Assembly: GCA_964019425.1 (NCBI GenBank) | Contig: OZ025864.1 | Location: 249,001-313,000 of the forward strand | Origin: Flectonema sp. DT1601 | Taxonomy: Eukaryota; Euglenozoa; Diplonemea; Diplonemida; Diplonemidae | Direction: 5' to 3' | Length of the DNA stretch: 64,000 nt | Shown: positions 1 through 15,300 of the stretch, piece after piece | Position numbering within the stretch: the stretch's first letter is position 1 | How the letters are laid out: each line of letters opens with the position of its first letter | Program-made: the position numbers and the translations under genes | Notes under the pieces: generated by a model | Told to the model about the DNA's origin: nothing | Seen by the model: only the letters and a program-made list of their open reading frames with translations | The model's database searches: none

Positions 1-357
1 TTGGCAAACACCCTCGTAACAAGCATCGGAAAAGATAACGTTTGTGGTGGAATTCTGTTGGTCCAATCACCAAGATATCCATTTCATGTCGGGGATACGA
101 CGCAATTATCAAGACAGCAATTCATCATTCCAGTTTCAGGAAAGACGTCGGAGGCTGCTCATAATAACGCATTGTCGTTATCGGCGTTTATGGACATGCA
201 TAAGACAAGTGTTGAATACGTCGCATCCACCACTTCAAATAATAAATCTCACATGAGGTATAGACTCACTGCTATCGGAAGTGATCCTCAACAAATTTCA
301 GACCAACTTCGACATGCTGCGAAATCAAGTATTCACGATTCACACAAGTTTTCGAAA
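1..357 (+). other. KS C-terminal tail and KS-AT linker (partial)
   Basis: Residues 1-119. The opening residues (ANTLVTSIG...GGILLV) resemble the degenerate end of a ketosynthase, where GGTNAHVVLE is usual, followed by a linker (IIPVSGKTSEAAHNNA) typical of the KS-to-AT joint (usually LSAKSEEAL). The active-site Cys and the two His of the KS would lie upstream of the window and cannot be checked. Calling this a KS remnant is an inference from position before the AT. Confidence 0.6.
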
Positions 358-3300
358 ACCCCAAAACTCGGATTCTTATTCCCAGGAACAGGTGCTGAAT
401 GGGTTTCTATGGGTCAGTCGTTAGCAGAGACGTGGCCAGTCTTTAAGTCGACATTAGATGAATTGGATTCTCTGTTTGAAACTATTGGCGTATCACAATA
501 CAAACCATCGTTACTTTTATCTGAACCAAAGATAGTAAAAGACATGGGATGTGCTCATGCCGCCTCATTTTCAATTCAAATAGGACTTGACAGACTGTGG
601 AAGTCTTTGGGAGTTCATCCAACTGTTACCATCGGTCATTCACTTGGTGAAGTTGCTGCGGCAGTTTCTTCAGAAAAGATGACATTAATGGACGCTGTTA
701 GAGTAGTGACGACGAGAGCTAGATCGCTGTCGATAGTATCAGCAGCTGGGTCGATGGTTGCAGCGAGAATGTCAAAACAACAATTGGAAATGTTAATCTC
801 TAAGTCAGACTCACAATGTGTAATTTCGATCACAAATTCGAGTGAAGACGTTTCATTTTCAGGAACTCAAAGTGACGTATCTGAACTCCTTGAAGAACTT
901 GATCAAGAAGGAGTCTTTACCAGAACTATGCCGTTCAGCATTCCACTACACAATCCTCAGCTTATGAAAGGTGTGGTTGTGTCAGTTGAAAACACTCTTT
1001 ACGCTGACAGTATCCGTTATCCAAATGAAAATGACGTCAACGATTGCTTCTTCATAACCGACATTGAAACAGTTTCAGATTGGGCATTTCAACTATCAGC
1101 TCCGTTTGATTTTTCAAAACGAATTGAAACTGCTATTAATGATTACGACATCACTCATTTTATTGAACTGTCATGTCACTCATCTTTAGGACAATATGTT
1201 CAAACGATTACAAGTGATCTTGAATGTTCTCCAGTTCCTTTAGTAATTCCGTCAATGAGAAGAAAACATTCTGACCAACTCATTCATCAAGGACTCTGCT
1301 CGCTGTGGTCATCCGGTGTTGAGATTGATTGGAGTGCTGTTCAACAGATTTCGAATACTGAAATTCCTTGGGAATTTAGTAAAAACATTCCTCTATACCA
1401 GTGGGATTATAAACCATATTGGGTTAAAGATTCAGACTTGGTTGGTAAATATAAGGAATCTGGTTTAACGTTAGAGTTCGATCCTGAGCTTCGAATCACA
1501 TCAACAAGTGGTCTGGGAGGATCCTTATTCAAACAATCTTGGTTAAAGAAGATTAGATGGAATGAAATTTCAAGTAGTGAAGCTATTCATAAAAAGATTG
1601 ATTCGGAAATAGTATTCCTCAGTGACAGAATTGACGAACAATTTCGTTCATCTTTGAGTGACATTTCAATTTCTGGTAAAATCACATCTTATGATATGAA
1701 TTTTCTGAATAATATTCATTTTCCTGATCAATCACCTCGTTGTTTAATATTCATGGGTACCCTCTCACAGTTAACAACGCTACTACAGGCGAATAACTCT
1801 GTTGCTTATTTCAATTTTATTTGCGTGGTTACTAGAGGAGCTCATTCAGAGACTGCAGAGCTTCGCAATGCTGTCGATCAGTATTCACAGTGGGGAGCTG
1901 TTTATGCAGCAAGACAGGAATTATTAGTTCCGATGTTGCTGGTTGATTTACCAAGTATTAGTCAAGATGTTCAGTATGGAAGTGCCGTAGCTCACGTCAC
2001 ATTGACTTTCAATGAACCAGACAGCATTTGTGACATAGCAGTTAGAGATGATGGGGCTCTTTGTACTCCAACGTTGGTTGATATTTCTTCTTTTAGGATT
2101 GCTGACGTTCCAAGAGCATCCATTCCACCTTCAGTCAAACAGGGGACTGTTATTATAACGGGTGGGTTTGGAGGATATGGTCAAATCTTGTTTAAATATC
2201 TCGTCAACGAAGGATGTAAACACTTCATTCTGTGTGGTAGAACAGAAGCATCCAACCAAACGAGTAAAACGATTTCAAACGCTCGTGAGAAAATGAATGT
2301 GACTGTACTTACTCATTATGGAGATCTGTCTTCTTATGATGTAGTCGCATCAATGATCGCTTTGAGTGCCAACGAAGGACTTCCAGGTATAGCTGCAGTA
2401 TTTCACTTGGCAGGAACGTTAGTTAAATCCACTCTTATGAACACCACGACTGCTGACATTGATAATGCATTCAACAGTAAGGTTGCTACTGCTGTAAACC
2501 TTCACCATGCTACTCAGCATTGTGATCTTCAATTATTTGTTTGTTTTGGATCAGTGTCAGCACACTTACCAATGACTGGACAGTATTGCTATGCGGCAGC
2601 GAATAGTGCTCTTGATGCGTTGTGTTCTTATAGAAGATGTAGAGGTCAACCATGTATGGTCGTCCATTGGGGTGTTTTAGGAGGTGTTGGGATGCTCACC
2701 AGAGAAAATGATTCTGCGACTTCGATGTTATCAGACGTTGGGTTGGAAGTATTTTCTGTTGATATTGTCATCGCCTGTCTCTCCAGATTGATTAACGTTA
2801 ACTTAGCAAACACACTTGAGTCTGATATTGTGATCTCTGCTCACATCAATTGGAAGCAATACCTCGCAACTACCACAACTAATTTAATCAGAACTACAGC
2901 GAAGGTTTCTTATTCAGATCCTTCAATTTCAAAATCTCTTTCAAACACATCTACAGAAGTTCCCACCTCAGCAATCAGTACTTTAATATTATCATTGTTA
3001 AGAGAGCATTCTTCAACCCCGGATGCAGTTACTGAAAACGCATCTTTTTCTGAAATGGGAGTCGAGTCGATGAGTCTCGTTGCGATCATGCAGGAACTGT
3101 CAAGGAAGCTGTCGTTACCAACGGAAGTACCTCCGTCTGTTATGTTTAAATATAAAAGTGTTTCTCTTCTTGCGGATTACTTGTCTGGTTTAATTAAACC
3201 AACAGATCACCAAGAGACTTCTGACATCAGATTAGTGTTGCTGCAGCTGTTAAGAGAGCATTCTTCAACCCCGGAAGCGGTTACTGAAAACGCGTCTTTT

Positions 3301-6300
3301 TCTGAAATGGGAGTCGAGTCGATGAGTCTCGTTGCGATCATGCAGGAACTGTCAAGGAAGCTGTCGTTACCAACGGCCGTACCTCCGTCAGTTATGTTTA
3401 AATATAAAAATATTTTTGATTTAAGTACCTACTTAGTTGCAATGAAAGATCCAAAACAATCGATTAAAGAAACAGAACCTGTTATGGAAAGCAATGAGAT
3501 ATTCACGATTACACCATCAAGTTCACAAAGTAATAGATATCCTTTAAGTGTTCAACAACAGAGAATGTGGGTGCTTGATAAGCTTCAAGGGAGTAAACCG
3601 TACATCTTACATTCTACTTGTTTGGTAACTGGTGGAAGTCTTGATTTGAATAGAGCAAAGAAGGCAATCGAAATGATCATTCAAAACAATGACATCCTTC
3701 GAACTAAATTCATCGAAGAAAGAGGTCGTTTAGAACAACACGTATTACCATCAGATATCAATTGTGATGCGATCATCACCAGTGAAGTTGTTTTGAATGA
3801 ATCAGAACTTTCAAACGCAATAAAAACAACTGCAACGACTCCGTTTGATTTGAGTTCATTTCCTCTTTTTCGTCTTAGAATAATTCAATATAAAAACGAT
3901 CAGTACATTACTTTTGCGAAATGTCATATTATTACAGATGGCTGGTCTTTTAAATTGTTCATAAGAGATTTTTCTGCTGCGTATGAAGGAATTTCTATTG
4001 ATCGACCGAGACTTCAATACTCTGACTACGCTAGTAGTCAAAGATCATTTTTTTCAATGATTCCATACCCGTTTAAAAATTCAATAAAATATTGGAAAAC
4101 GAAATTAGATGACGTTCCTGCGGTAAGCGGATTTCAAAGCGATTATACAAGACCAGCAGTACTGTCTCTCGAAGGCTCTGCAGAATGGATTTACATTAAT
4201 CAAACAGTGACTAAGGGTCTTTCATTCCTGGCAGAGCGTTGTGGATGCTCACCATTCATGGCTTTGCTGCTCATATTAAAAATAGTTATGTTTAAGGTAT
4301 CTGGTCAGACTGATATTACAATCGGAACTCCAGTTTTAAATAGAAATTGCAGTCTTTCAAAAGTAATGATGGGATTGTTTATTAATACGATATGTTTGAG
4401 AGATGATATTGACGTTGAAAAGTCTTTTGAATTTGTATTAAAAAATCAAATTCAACAAACCTGCACTGAAGGATTCCACCACGGGGAATTACCATTTGAA
4501 CAACTTGTCGAAGAGCTGGATACTGAGAGAGATACGTCTCGAAATCCAATTTTTCAAACTTGTTTTATTTTAGGAAACGCTCCAAGTTCAGGTATCAAAT
4601 TATCAAATTGTACATTAAACCAACTCAAGTCAGATGCATACAGTAGTAAGTTTGATCAAACATACACAGCCCAGTTGGTAGGTTCAGAAATTCATATTCA
4701 ATTAGAGTACAATACGGAATTGTTTTCTCGTGAAACTGCTTCTCGTTTGTTAAATTTTTTTAAAAAAATTTGTTGTGATGTTGTAAACGGGCAGAGTTCA
4801 ATTCCTATTAAGGATCTGACATTGCTAACTAAACCTGATACTCACATGATTTTAACTGAATGGACTGACACATCAGAAACCTTCTCACCTTCACACACAA
4901 TCATTAAGTCCCTTCACGACACTGTCGAGAAACAGGGAGATCAAATTGCCATCCAATGCGACGACGACAATATATCATACGATCGTTTGTGGGATCAGTC
5001 TGCAGTAGTTTCTTCTAATTTGAGATCTTTAACGGGTAAGAATAATATTCTTATTGGTCTCCACTTTGAGAAATCGATTGAACTCTATTATTGTATTATT
5101 GGAACGTTGAGAGCTGGTTACGGATACGTACCTCTTGATCCGAGTCTACCAAAGGACAGGTTAGAATACATGATAGAGAGTAGTCGGTTAAATACGATTA
5201 TCACTTTAGGTGGTTATGAAACAAGTTGTGAACATGTTAAAGTCGTTGATGCGAAGGATGTTTTGGTTGATTGTGAGATCCAAGAAGATGTCGTAATCAA
5301 CCCATCTGATGCAGCTTATTGTTTCTTCACATCTGGTTCAACTGGTAAACCAAAGGGTGTCGTAGTTGAGCATCGCAATCTGTCGAACCTGTTCCTCGCA
5401 ACCCGCAGCCGAACGGTGTCTCACCCAAACGAACGAGTGATGCAGTTCTACAGCTACACGTTTGACATTAGTGTTATGGATACTCTTTGTACACTCGCTT
5501 CTTCCGCTCGGTTGTCGATCGCAACGGGAGAGTCGCGGACTAACAACCTGCGGTGGTTCATCAACAGCAACCTAATTGAGAATGTATTCCTCACACCATC
5601 TTTAATGGCGGCTGTTGACGGATCAGACCTGCCGTCACTGCGGACGGTTCATTCGGGTGGTGAGGCAGTGTCGCACTCGGTGATTGAGAGGTGGGGAGCT
5701 GGGCGGGTGTTCTACAACTGCTACGGTCCGACTGAAGTTTGCATTGAAGCGACGTACGAGAAGTACACACCTGTAGTAGGTCATGCGAAGGGTACGAGGG
5801 AACCCGTGACTATCGGGAGGGGATTGAAGAATGTGATCGTTCGGATATTGGACCCGGAAACGAAGGCGCTGTGTCCGATTGGCGTCGTTGGATCCCTCCA
5901 CCTGGGAGGACCACAAGTGGCGAGGGGATATATCGGAAGGCCTGACCTGACTGAAGCAAGTTTCGGGGAAGACACATACTCAGCAGCCAGAATGTACGAC
6001 ACAGGTGACTTAGCGAAGTACACTGCAGATGGAAAAGTTATTTTTATTGGACGTAAGGACGGTCAGGTAAAACTACGCGGCTTCCGAATTGAGTTGCAGG
6101 AAATCGAAGCCGCTATACGAACCGACCCCGACGTATTGGACTGCGTTGCTGTTGTTGCTGAACATCCCGTGACAAGTGATCAACACATCGTAGTATTTAT
6201 AATATCAGCAACTAGTCAGAAGAACACTCCATCTGGACCAGTAGAGTTACTACCTTCTTACATGGTACCTCATATATATGAATGGGTTGATTACTTCCCT

Positions 6301-9300
6301 AAGACAGCTTCTGGTAAGACTGATAAAAAGAAACTCCCACCACCGACCTGGGATCTCTCTGACGCAGTAGAAGAGTCCTCTGATGATGAGCTGAGTGAGG
6401 CTTTGAAGAAAATTGTAAAAAGAGTTTTAGGTCGTTCGCTGTCTCTGAATGAAAACTTTTTTTCTTCAGGAGGAAACTCATTATTGGCGATAAAACTGTT
6501 GGGTGAGATTGCTGTTGATTTTCAACAAGAAATTCCGATATCGGTTTTGTTTCAGCGACCAACAGTATCGGGACTTGCTCACTACTTAACAAAACAACAG
6601 AAAGACACCATCCAACCAAAGCAATTAGGTCTGAATGAAGCTCCTGTTTCATTTGCTCAACAACGAATATGGGTCGTTAACCAAATTGATCCTGGAGCTG
6701 TTTCATACAACATGCCTGGTGCTGTTAGAGTGAAGTCTGGTAAGTTGAATATAACCAACCTAAAGTCATCGTTGAGATCTGTGTTGGAAAAACACGACTC
6801 TTTGAGAACATCGTTTATAGAGACTGATGAAGGTGTGATTCAAAAAATTAACGACATTAATGAAATTATGGATATGATTCAAATAAAGACCACGGACCTC
6901 TCTTCCAATGAAGAAGAGACTTACATTGCGACTGAAGCGAGAACTCCTTTCAATCTGTCTGAACCACCTCTACTCAGAATCTCTGTGTTAAACTGCAGCA
7001 ATGGAGATCAATTATTGGTGGTGGTATCCCATCACTCTGTTTTTGATGGTTCTTCAATGATGATATTTATTTCTGATTTGTTGTCATTTTATAACAATAA
7101 TAAAACAATGACGATGAAAAAAAATCAGTTTCAGTACACAGATTTCTCAGTTTGGCAACGATCACGTTTGACAGAAGGGTATTTGAGACCGCTGATTGGT
7201 TATTGGACAACGAACTTAGCTGACGTACCAATCTTGGAAATACCTGCGGATTTTAGACGCCCAGCTCTTCAAACATTCAACGGAGATCGAGTGTACAATA
7301 GTCTCTCTGTACCAGCCTTGTCAACTTATACGAAATTTGAATTCCAAGCAGCTGTCTTAGTAGTGTTACTAAGTAGATATTCAGGTCAAAATGATGTAGT
7401 TTTTGGAACACCAGTCTCTGGTAGAATACGAGGAGAGTTCAATGATGTGATTGGTGATTTCGTCAACACAGTCGTCATCAGAGTTCAGGTTCAGAGTAGT
7501 AGTACTTTTTCAGAGATTCTTTACAGCACTCAGACTGCATTAAGACAAGCTATTTCTCATCAGGAATTACCTTTTGAGAGGCTTGTTGACGTTCTGAGGT
7601 GTGAACGTGATCTCAGCCGCAATCCATTATTCCAAGTAGTACTTGTTCAACACGATGATATAAATATTTCAGGTGGCGATCTCGACTTGGAATTAGTTTC
7701 CGTCAAAACGAAGATGTCAAAATTTGATCTCGTCTTTGGAACCACTCCAACTGGTAACAATGAGGATGTGTATTTGGAGTATAATTCAGATCTGTTTAAG
7801 AATTCAACAGCAATAAGAATGTTAAATCACTTTAAGAATCTCTCAAATAGTTTACCCTCGAGTACTTCTGTTGGTGACGCTTCCATGCTCGATGATTATG
7901 AACTTCATCAAACACTCGTAGAATGGAATGATCGAATTGAAGACGTGGATTGCAATCAAACTCTCTCTGAGATGTTCAACTCCGTAGTATCGAAGCATCC
8001 AACTCGTACGGCTGTCACATTTGAGGAGGAAACAATAACTTATTCAGAACTAAATACGAGAGCATCTCACCTCGCTCATCTCCTTCAACAGTCAGGTGTT
8101 GGACCTGATGTTCTTGTTGGTCTGTACCTCGAGAGATCTATTGAATTAGTGGTTGGGATCATTGCTATCCTGAAGGCTGGTGGAGCATATGTCCCTCTGG
8201 ATCCGACCTATCCGAAAGACAGACTTTCGTACATGATCAAAGACTGCAATATGACCTTCGCTGTTACCAAGAGGGAGAAACACTCGTCGCTGTTCGAACT
8301 CGAATTCGAAGGGAAGGTGTTCGACGTGGACTGCGAGGAGATCCTTCAGGCGTGTGCTTCGGGGGACCCGCCGGCTCCTGTGGTGTCGCGGGCGACGAGC
8401 AGCAACCTTTCGTACATCATCTTCACTTCGGGATCGACTGGTAAGCCGAAGGGTATATTTATCTGTCACAGAAATGTTGTTCACCTGCTGAAGGCTACTG
8501 AAGGGTACTACGGGTTCAGTGAGAAGGATTGCTGGACGCTGTTCCACAGCGTGGCATTCGATTTCAGTGTTTGGGAGTTGTTCGGGTCGCTTTGCTACGG
8601 TGGGAAGTTGACTGTCGTACCGTACCTGGTGGCTTGCAGTCCATCTGAATTCAGTAAGTTGTTAGTGAGAGAAGGAGTTACGATATTGAACCAGACCCCG
8701 TCTGCATTCTATCAGTTGATTCCATCTGTCTTGTTGCCTCCTTCCGGAGAGGAGAAGGTGGTGGTGGAAGGGGAATCTCGGTTGAGCGAAGAACTGAAAC
8801 TCCGATTCGTGATCTTCGGAGGAGAGAAACTGGAACTGCAGAACCTTGAAGGATGGTTTTCAGTGTTTGGATACCAATCACCTAAACTAGTTAACATGTA
8901 CGGGATTACTGAAACAACAGTTCACGTGACTATTAAAGAGATCAGTCCATCAGTTATGAAGAATTCATATCAAAGTAATATCGGAATTCCAATCAAGGAT
9001 TTCACGATGTACCTGTTGGATGCGGCGATGCAACCGGTTCCGTTGGGTGTTCCGGGAGAGCTGCATGTGGGAGGACAATACCAACTTGCGAGGGGATATC
9101 AGAACCTTCCTCGATTGACGGCGCAGCGGTTTGTTGCGGATCCGTTTGAGAAGAGAACTGCGAACAGCAGAATCTATAAAACAGGAGATGTCGGGAAGTG
9201 GTTGGAAGACGGAACTGTTGAGTACGTTGGAAGAGTTGATTTCCAAGTTAAGATCAGAGGATACAGAATCGAATTGGGGGAAATTGAAAATGTCATCCGA

Positions 9301-12300
9301 CAGCACCCGGAGACTGCTGACGTTCTCTGCATCGTCCGCGAAGACACCCCTGGAGACAAGCGAATAGTTGCCTACTTAATAAAGAAAGACGCAGATGACC
9401 TGACTCACAACGACATCAGTCTAAAAGACTACTTAAATAAACAATTACCTGCTTACATGGTTCCATCATCAGTTGAACTTCTTCAGAAATGGCCACTCAC
9501 TGCTCAGGGTAAAACTGACAGACGAGCACTACCAAAACCTGTTGCTAAGACACAAGATACGAATGTTACTTACAAACCTCCAACAAGTGCTGTTCAACAA
9601 CACGTTCAATCGTTAATGCAAAAGCTCTTAATGGGTTCCTTAACAGGTGATGATAATATTAATATTTCAATTGACGATGATTTCTTTGATCTGGGTGGTC
9701 ATTCCCTGTTAGCTGTTCGTCTGTTAGCGTCTATCAGACAATACTACGAAGTCGACATACCTCTAAAATTCCTTTTTGAAAATCCAACAGTAGCTGCGCT
9801 CTCTAACCTGATTGAGGGTGATAGTGATCAGTTGAAAAGTGATCTTTATTTAACGTTGAAACCGGTCATACCGAAAACATCAGATGGTATTCCTTTATCA
9901 GATGGTCAAATTAGGATGTGGTTGATCGACACAATTGACAATGACAGTGTTGGAGGTACTTATAATATAAGTACGGCAGTTGAGATGAACGGTTCTGATA
10001 ATGTAATCGATTTCAATGCCTTGAAAGAAACTTTAAAAGTGATTGTCAGTCGACATGAAATCCTCCGAACTCGAATCTACTCGGGTGATCCCGGTCCATT
10101 GCAGTGTATCATTCCGGAAAGTGAATTTGATATTAATATTCGACAAGTATCATGTCTCTCAACAGAAGTTGATTCGATTCTAACTACTGAAGCAACAACT
10201 CGTATACCTCTCAATGCTTGTCAGCCTTTAATAAGAATGTTAGTAATCAATAAAACAGTCTTATCAGTAACAGTTCATCACATTATAGCAGACGGATGGT
10301 CTCTTGGTATCCTTGTTGATGAGTTGTCGATGGTTTATAAGACAAAAATTAACAAAAATGAATCTTCAAAACCACCCGAACTGGAAGAGCTTGAACTCCA
10401 ATACACAGATTATTGCATCTGGCAGAGGAATCATTTTTCTAATTCTAAGGAGGTGGTTAGCAACTTAGACTATTGGGCAGTTCGGCTTTCTGATTTAACG
10501 ACATTGCAGTTACCGACGTGTTTTACTCGTCCAAAAACACAACAGTTTGATGGGGCAGTATCTAGATTGTACATCCCTCCGGAGGTTGGAGATGTTCTGC
10601 GGAGTTTGGGTAGAACTGAAAATTGTACTTTATACATGACTCTTGTCACAGTGCTAACGATGTTATTATCGAAATACAGCAGTCAATCTGATATTTGTAT
10701 TGGAGCTCCTGTTGCAGGTAGGGATCACGCTGCTGTTCAAAAGCTAATTGGATTATTCGCAAACACAGTCGTACTTCGTAACACTATCGACAAAACAACA
10801 ACAATAAGTTCTCTCTTACAACAAGTAAGAGATACTTGTATTGCTGCTTTTACACATCAGAATGTTCCCTTTGAGAAAGTAGTTGAAGCAGTAGAGCCTA
10901 ACAGAGACTTGTCTCGCAATCCTTTATTTCAAATAATGTTAGTGTTGCAAGACGCTAGTAGTTTGAAAACGACTGCTTCTGATGATATGTTCAGTTTGAA
11001 AGAAATTAATACGAAGGTTTCTAGATTTGATCTTTGTATCTACGCTCGTGAAGATCAAGTAGGAGGGATTCAACTGAATCTTGAATACTGTACTGCGCTG
11101 TTCTCTGTTGAGAGAGCTGAGTCTATTCTCAACCACATACAACAATTATCTAAATTGATGTGCTCCGTTGATCCAAAACAGACATTCGCAACATCTCTAT
11201 CACCTCTGTCAATATCAGAACAGAATAAAATAATTTCATCATGGAATAACACTATCACCAGAGTCATTGATGATGAAGCGTTGTCACGTGAAATAAGCGA
11301 CCATTTCAATAAAACTGTTGATTCCCTTTGCATGCATGAACTATTTGAGTATCAGTCAGTAATCAATCCGAATGAGATTGCTGTTGTCGAGGATGAAACA
11401 GGTAATCAAATGACTTTTAAAGAGTTAAATATTGCTTCGAATAGACTTGCTCAGCATTTAATGCTCAACGGGGTTGGTCCTGAAATCGCGGTTGGAATTT
11501 TTACAAACAGAAACATCCACATGATTATTAGTATTTTAGGAATTATGAAAGCAGGTGGGTGTTATGTACCAATCGACCCGACGTATCCAACAGCGAGAGT
11601 TGAATTTATATTAAACGATTGTAACGCTGCTGTACTACTGACGACTTCCGACATCATCGGAGATGATGATTTCGGTCCTCACATTACAATCATATCAACC
11701 GACATAGATGAGCGTCTTCTATCAACAAATTGCGTTGAAAATCCAAACTCTAAAGTGTCCAGTTCGAATCTCGCATACATCATTTATACGAGTGGTTCTA
11801 CAGGACATCCAAAGGGAGTAATGCTACAACACAGTGGTACTGTTAATCGACTTTTATGGCTCGCTGACCTTGAAAAAGTAACAACAGAAGATGTTGTGAT
11901 GCAGAAGACTCCTTACATCTTTGACGTTTCAATTTGGGAGATATTCTGGCCGTTGATGACGGGCGCTAAACTTGTTCTCGCAAAACCTGGAGGTCACACA
12001 GACCCAACATATTTAGCTTCTTTGATAGAAACCGCTGGGATAACCGTAATGCATTTCGTACCTTCAATGTTGGAAGCATTCTGCGGCGTTATACCTCCTG
12101 AAATGTCGAACACATTCAGAAATGTTCGTTTGGTGGGTTCTTCAGGTGAGGCTCTCTCAGTCGATTTGGCGGAAAAATTTCACAACCGTTTTAAAAACGC
12201 GACCATGTATGACTTGTATGGTCCAACAGAATGTTCTATCGAGATTATATATCACAAACTTGATTGGTCTGTTGATTTGAAAGGTCAATCGAAGCCAATT

Positions 12301-15300
12301 GGAAGACCAGTATCGAATTGCAAGGCATTCATCGTTGATAAAGAAGCAACAGATTTATCAAATCTGGTTGCCAACATTGTTCCAATTGGTAGCTATGGTG
12401 AATTGTGTTGTTCTGGTGTTCAGATTGCGAGAGGTTATTTAAATAGGAAGGAATTAACAGATGCTTCATTCATAACTGTTGACGTTGATCTACCGAACGA
12501 GTCTCCTGTAAGAATCTATCGAACAGGTGATCTTTGCAGATATGATGAAAATGGTGAAATAGAGTATGCTGGTCGGATAGATCATCAAATTAAAATACGG
12601 GGATTCAGAATCGAACTTGGTGAAATTGAATCAAAAACAAGACAACTTTCACTATGTCGTGATGTCTGTGTTGTTGCTCGCGAAGATACCCCTGGAAGCA
12701 AAATTTTAGTCGCATATATCGTACCGAACCATGCTACTGACCAGTCATCTGAGTCTGTAGTGCTGTCTTATTTAAAACAATATCTACCAGAATACATGAT
12801 TCCTTCATGTGTTGAATTTTTAACTGAATTTCCGAAACTGATAAGTGGAAAAACTGATAGAAAAAAACTACCTCGTCCAAGTTTTACGACTACCTCATCA
12901 ACGCAACGAGTCCATTCTGCTATGGAGAAGATTGTCTCAAAATTGTTTAGAAATGTTCTAAAGGTAGAAGACGACGTTGATATTGATATCGGAAAATCAT
13001 TCTTTGCAATGGGAGGACACTCCCTCTTAGCAGTCCAGCTAGTCTCAACAATCCAACAACGAACTCAAATAAAAACATCAATGAGAACCATATTCGAGCA
13101 CGACACTATCGAACGTCTCGCATCACACCTTGAATCCCAATCTGGTTCAGTTCGATTCCCTGAGTCGATTGAAATTTCATCTGGACCGACATATCCAACG
13201 TCGTTTTCTCAGCAACGTCTATGGTTGCTTGATGCTGTTGGTGAAAGTGCTGCTGCTTACAATATGGTTGATGCTGTGGTGATAAACAGATCATTAGACG
13301 CTAATGTATTATCACAGGCTGCGAAATTAATTATTCAAAGACATGAGGTACTGAGATCTTCCTTTGAGTCTGGTGAATTGCAAAGGGTTCACGATGCATC
13401 GTCGATAAACTTTAATGTGATGAAAGCATTTCTGTCAGTACAGGAAACTGTTACTGTCGAAGAGAATACTGCGTTTGATTTAACGTCACCACCTCTGCTT
13501 AGAATTTCGATTATTGACAGTGAAGTTACTTCATCGACAACTGTTTTAGTCGTCACCATTCATCATATCGTAGCTGATGGTTGGTCACTTTCAATTCTTA
13601 TAAAAGAGTTAAGTCAACTGTATATGTCATTATCAGCGGGATTGACATCTGAACAGGCTTTACAAAAACTACCAACGTTACCAATACAGTATGGTGATTA
13701 CTCAAAGTGGCATCGGATGTTTGTTGAGAAAGAAGCATCTAAACAACTGCTGTATTGGAATAATGTGTTGACTGATTGTTGTACTTCATCACTGCCAACT
13801 GACATGGTCAGACCTGCGATCCAAAACTACAGTGGAAACAGCATTGAAATATCTATCTCGGTGTGTAGTCAGCCTTCGACTGATACTATCTTTACGAATT
13901 TTCAAAAATCAGCTTTGGCGATGGCGATTGTTCTGTCTGTGTATGGCAACAGTTCGGATGTTGTATTTGGTACACCAGTCGCAAACAGACCTCTCTCTGA
14001 TGTACATGGATTAATTGGGTTCTTTGTTAATGTTATCCCGATTAGAATTAATTTTAATAGTGAGGATGTTCTTTCTCAATCAGTGTTGTCATTGTTGAAG
14101 AATGTTAAAGAGGTTACGAGTTCTGCGTTGTCACATTCTGATGTTCCGTTTGAAAAGATTGTTGAGTCAGTTCGCACTGTTTATGATGCTTCTCGCCATC
14201 CAATTTTTCAAAATTTGTTAGTTGAGAAACCATCATCATCACCAGTAGTAGATTCACATGACTTGTCGTTCGATACAGTCCCTGGAATTGTTGGTTCCCA
14301 AAGCCGTTTTGAAACATCATTTTTCGTTCAACACGATCATACAACACAAACTGCTAATCTAAAACTAGAATATTGCACTGCTCTGTTTTCTATTGAAACA
14401 GCTCAGGCAATGCTTTCAAAGTTTGGACTTGTTTTGAAAAAAATATATGAAATAGTAGCAAGCAATCAGAATGCGTCTGTTGGAGATCTTATGTCTGTGT
14501 CAGAAAAGAATCAAATATCATCTTGGAATAAGTCTAACGATGTTGATAAGGAAAACTTGATTGTTGTTGATGAACTATTTAGGAACATCGCAATGAACCA
14601 ACCAGACTCAATCGCTATTTCATTCTCACATGATAAGATGATTACTTATGAAGGGCTTAATGGAATGTCTGATCGAATAGCTGCGTTTATTCAAAATCAA
14701 ACAACCCCATCATCAAAATCAAAATCCATTGCGATTTGCTTGAATAGATCAATAGAGATGTACGCAGCGATATTCGGAGTGTTGAAATCAGGTTGTTCGT
14801 ACACAGCGATTGATCCAAGCCTTCCACAAGAGAGAATCCATCACATCTTACAAGATGGTGGTATCACTGATTGTATCACATCAGTTGATACCAAATCAAT
14901 GATCAGTCAAGTTAGATGTTTTGATATTCAAGAAGCTGTTTCTTTCACTGAAATAAATGTCAACACGTCAGCTAATCATTCGTTAGATTCAACAGCGTAT
15001 TTGATATTCACATCTGGATCGACAGGAAAACCAAAAGGAATTGAAATCACTCACAGATCATTATCAAACTTAGTAGTGAGCACTGACAGAGTCAGCTCTG
15101 GTGATCGGGTCATTCAATTCCATAATTTCTCATTTGATACGAGTGTTATGGAAATATTCTGTTATCTGTGTAGAGGAGCATTAGTCGCAACCAGACAAAA
15201 GGAACATCTCCTCGGTGATTCTTTGTCAGAATTCATTACATCAACATGCACTCAAACAATGTTTCTACCACCAGCTTTAATGTCATCGCTTGATCCGATC

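Noticed and set aside
1-3. TTG at base 1 as a start codon
   Set aside because: The frame is already inside PKS sequence and open to the window edge; eukaryotic TTG starts are rare. The gene continues upstream.
1440-2100. Dehydratase domain between AT and KR
   Set aside because: No HxxxGxxxxP or paired Asp motif; length and content fit the structural half of a KR.
5635-6023. Antisense open frames in the A1/A5/A11, A2/A12 and A8/A14 cores
   Set aside because: These too are shadows of the copied cores, recurring at the same offsets, with low-complexity translations and no start context.
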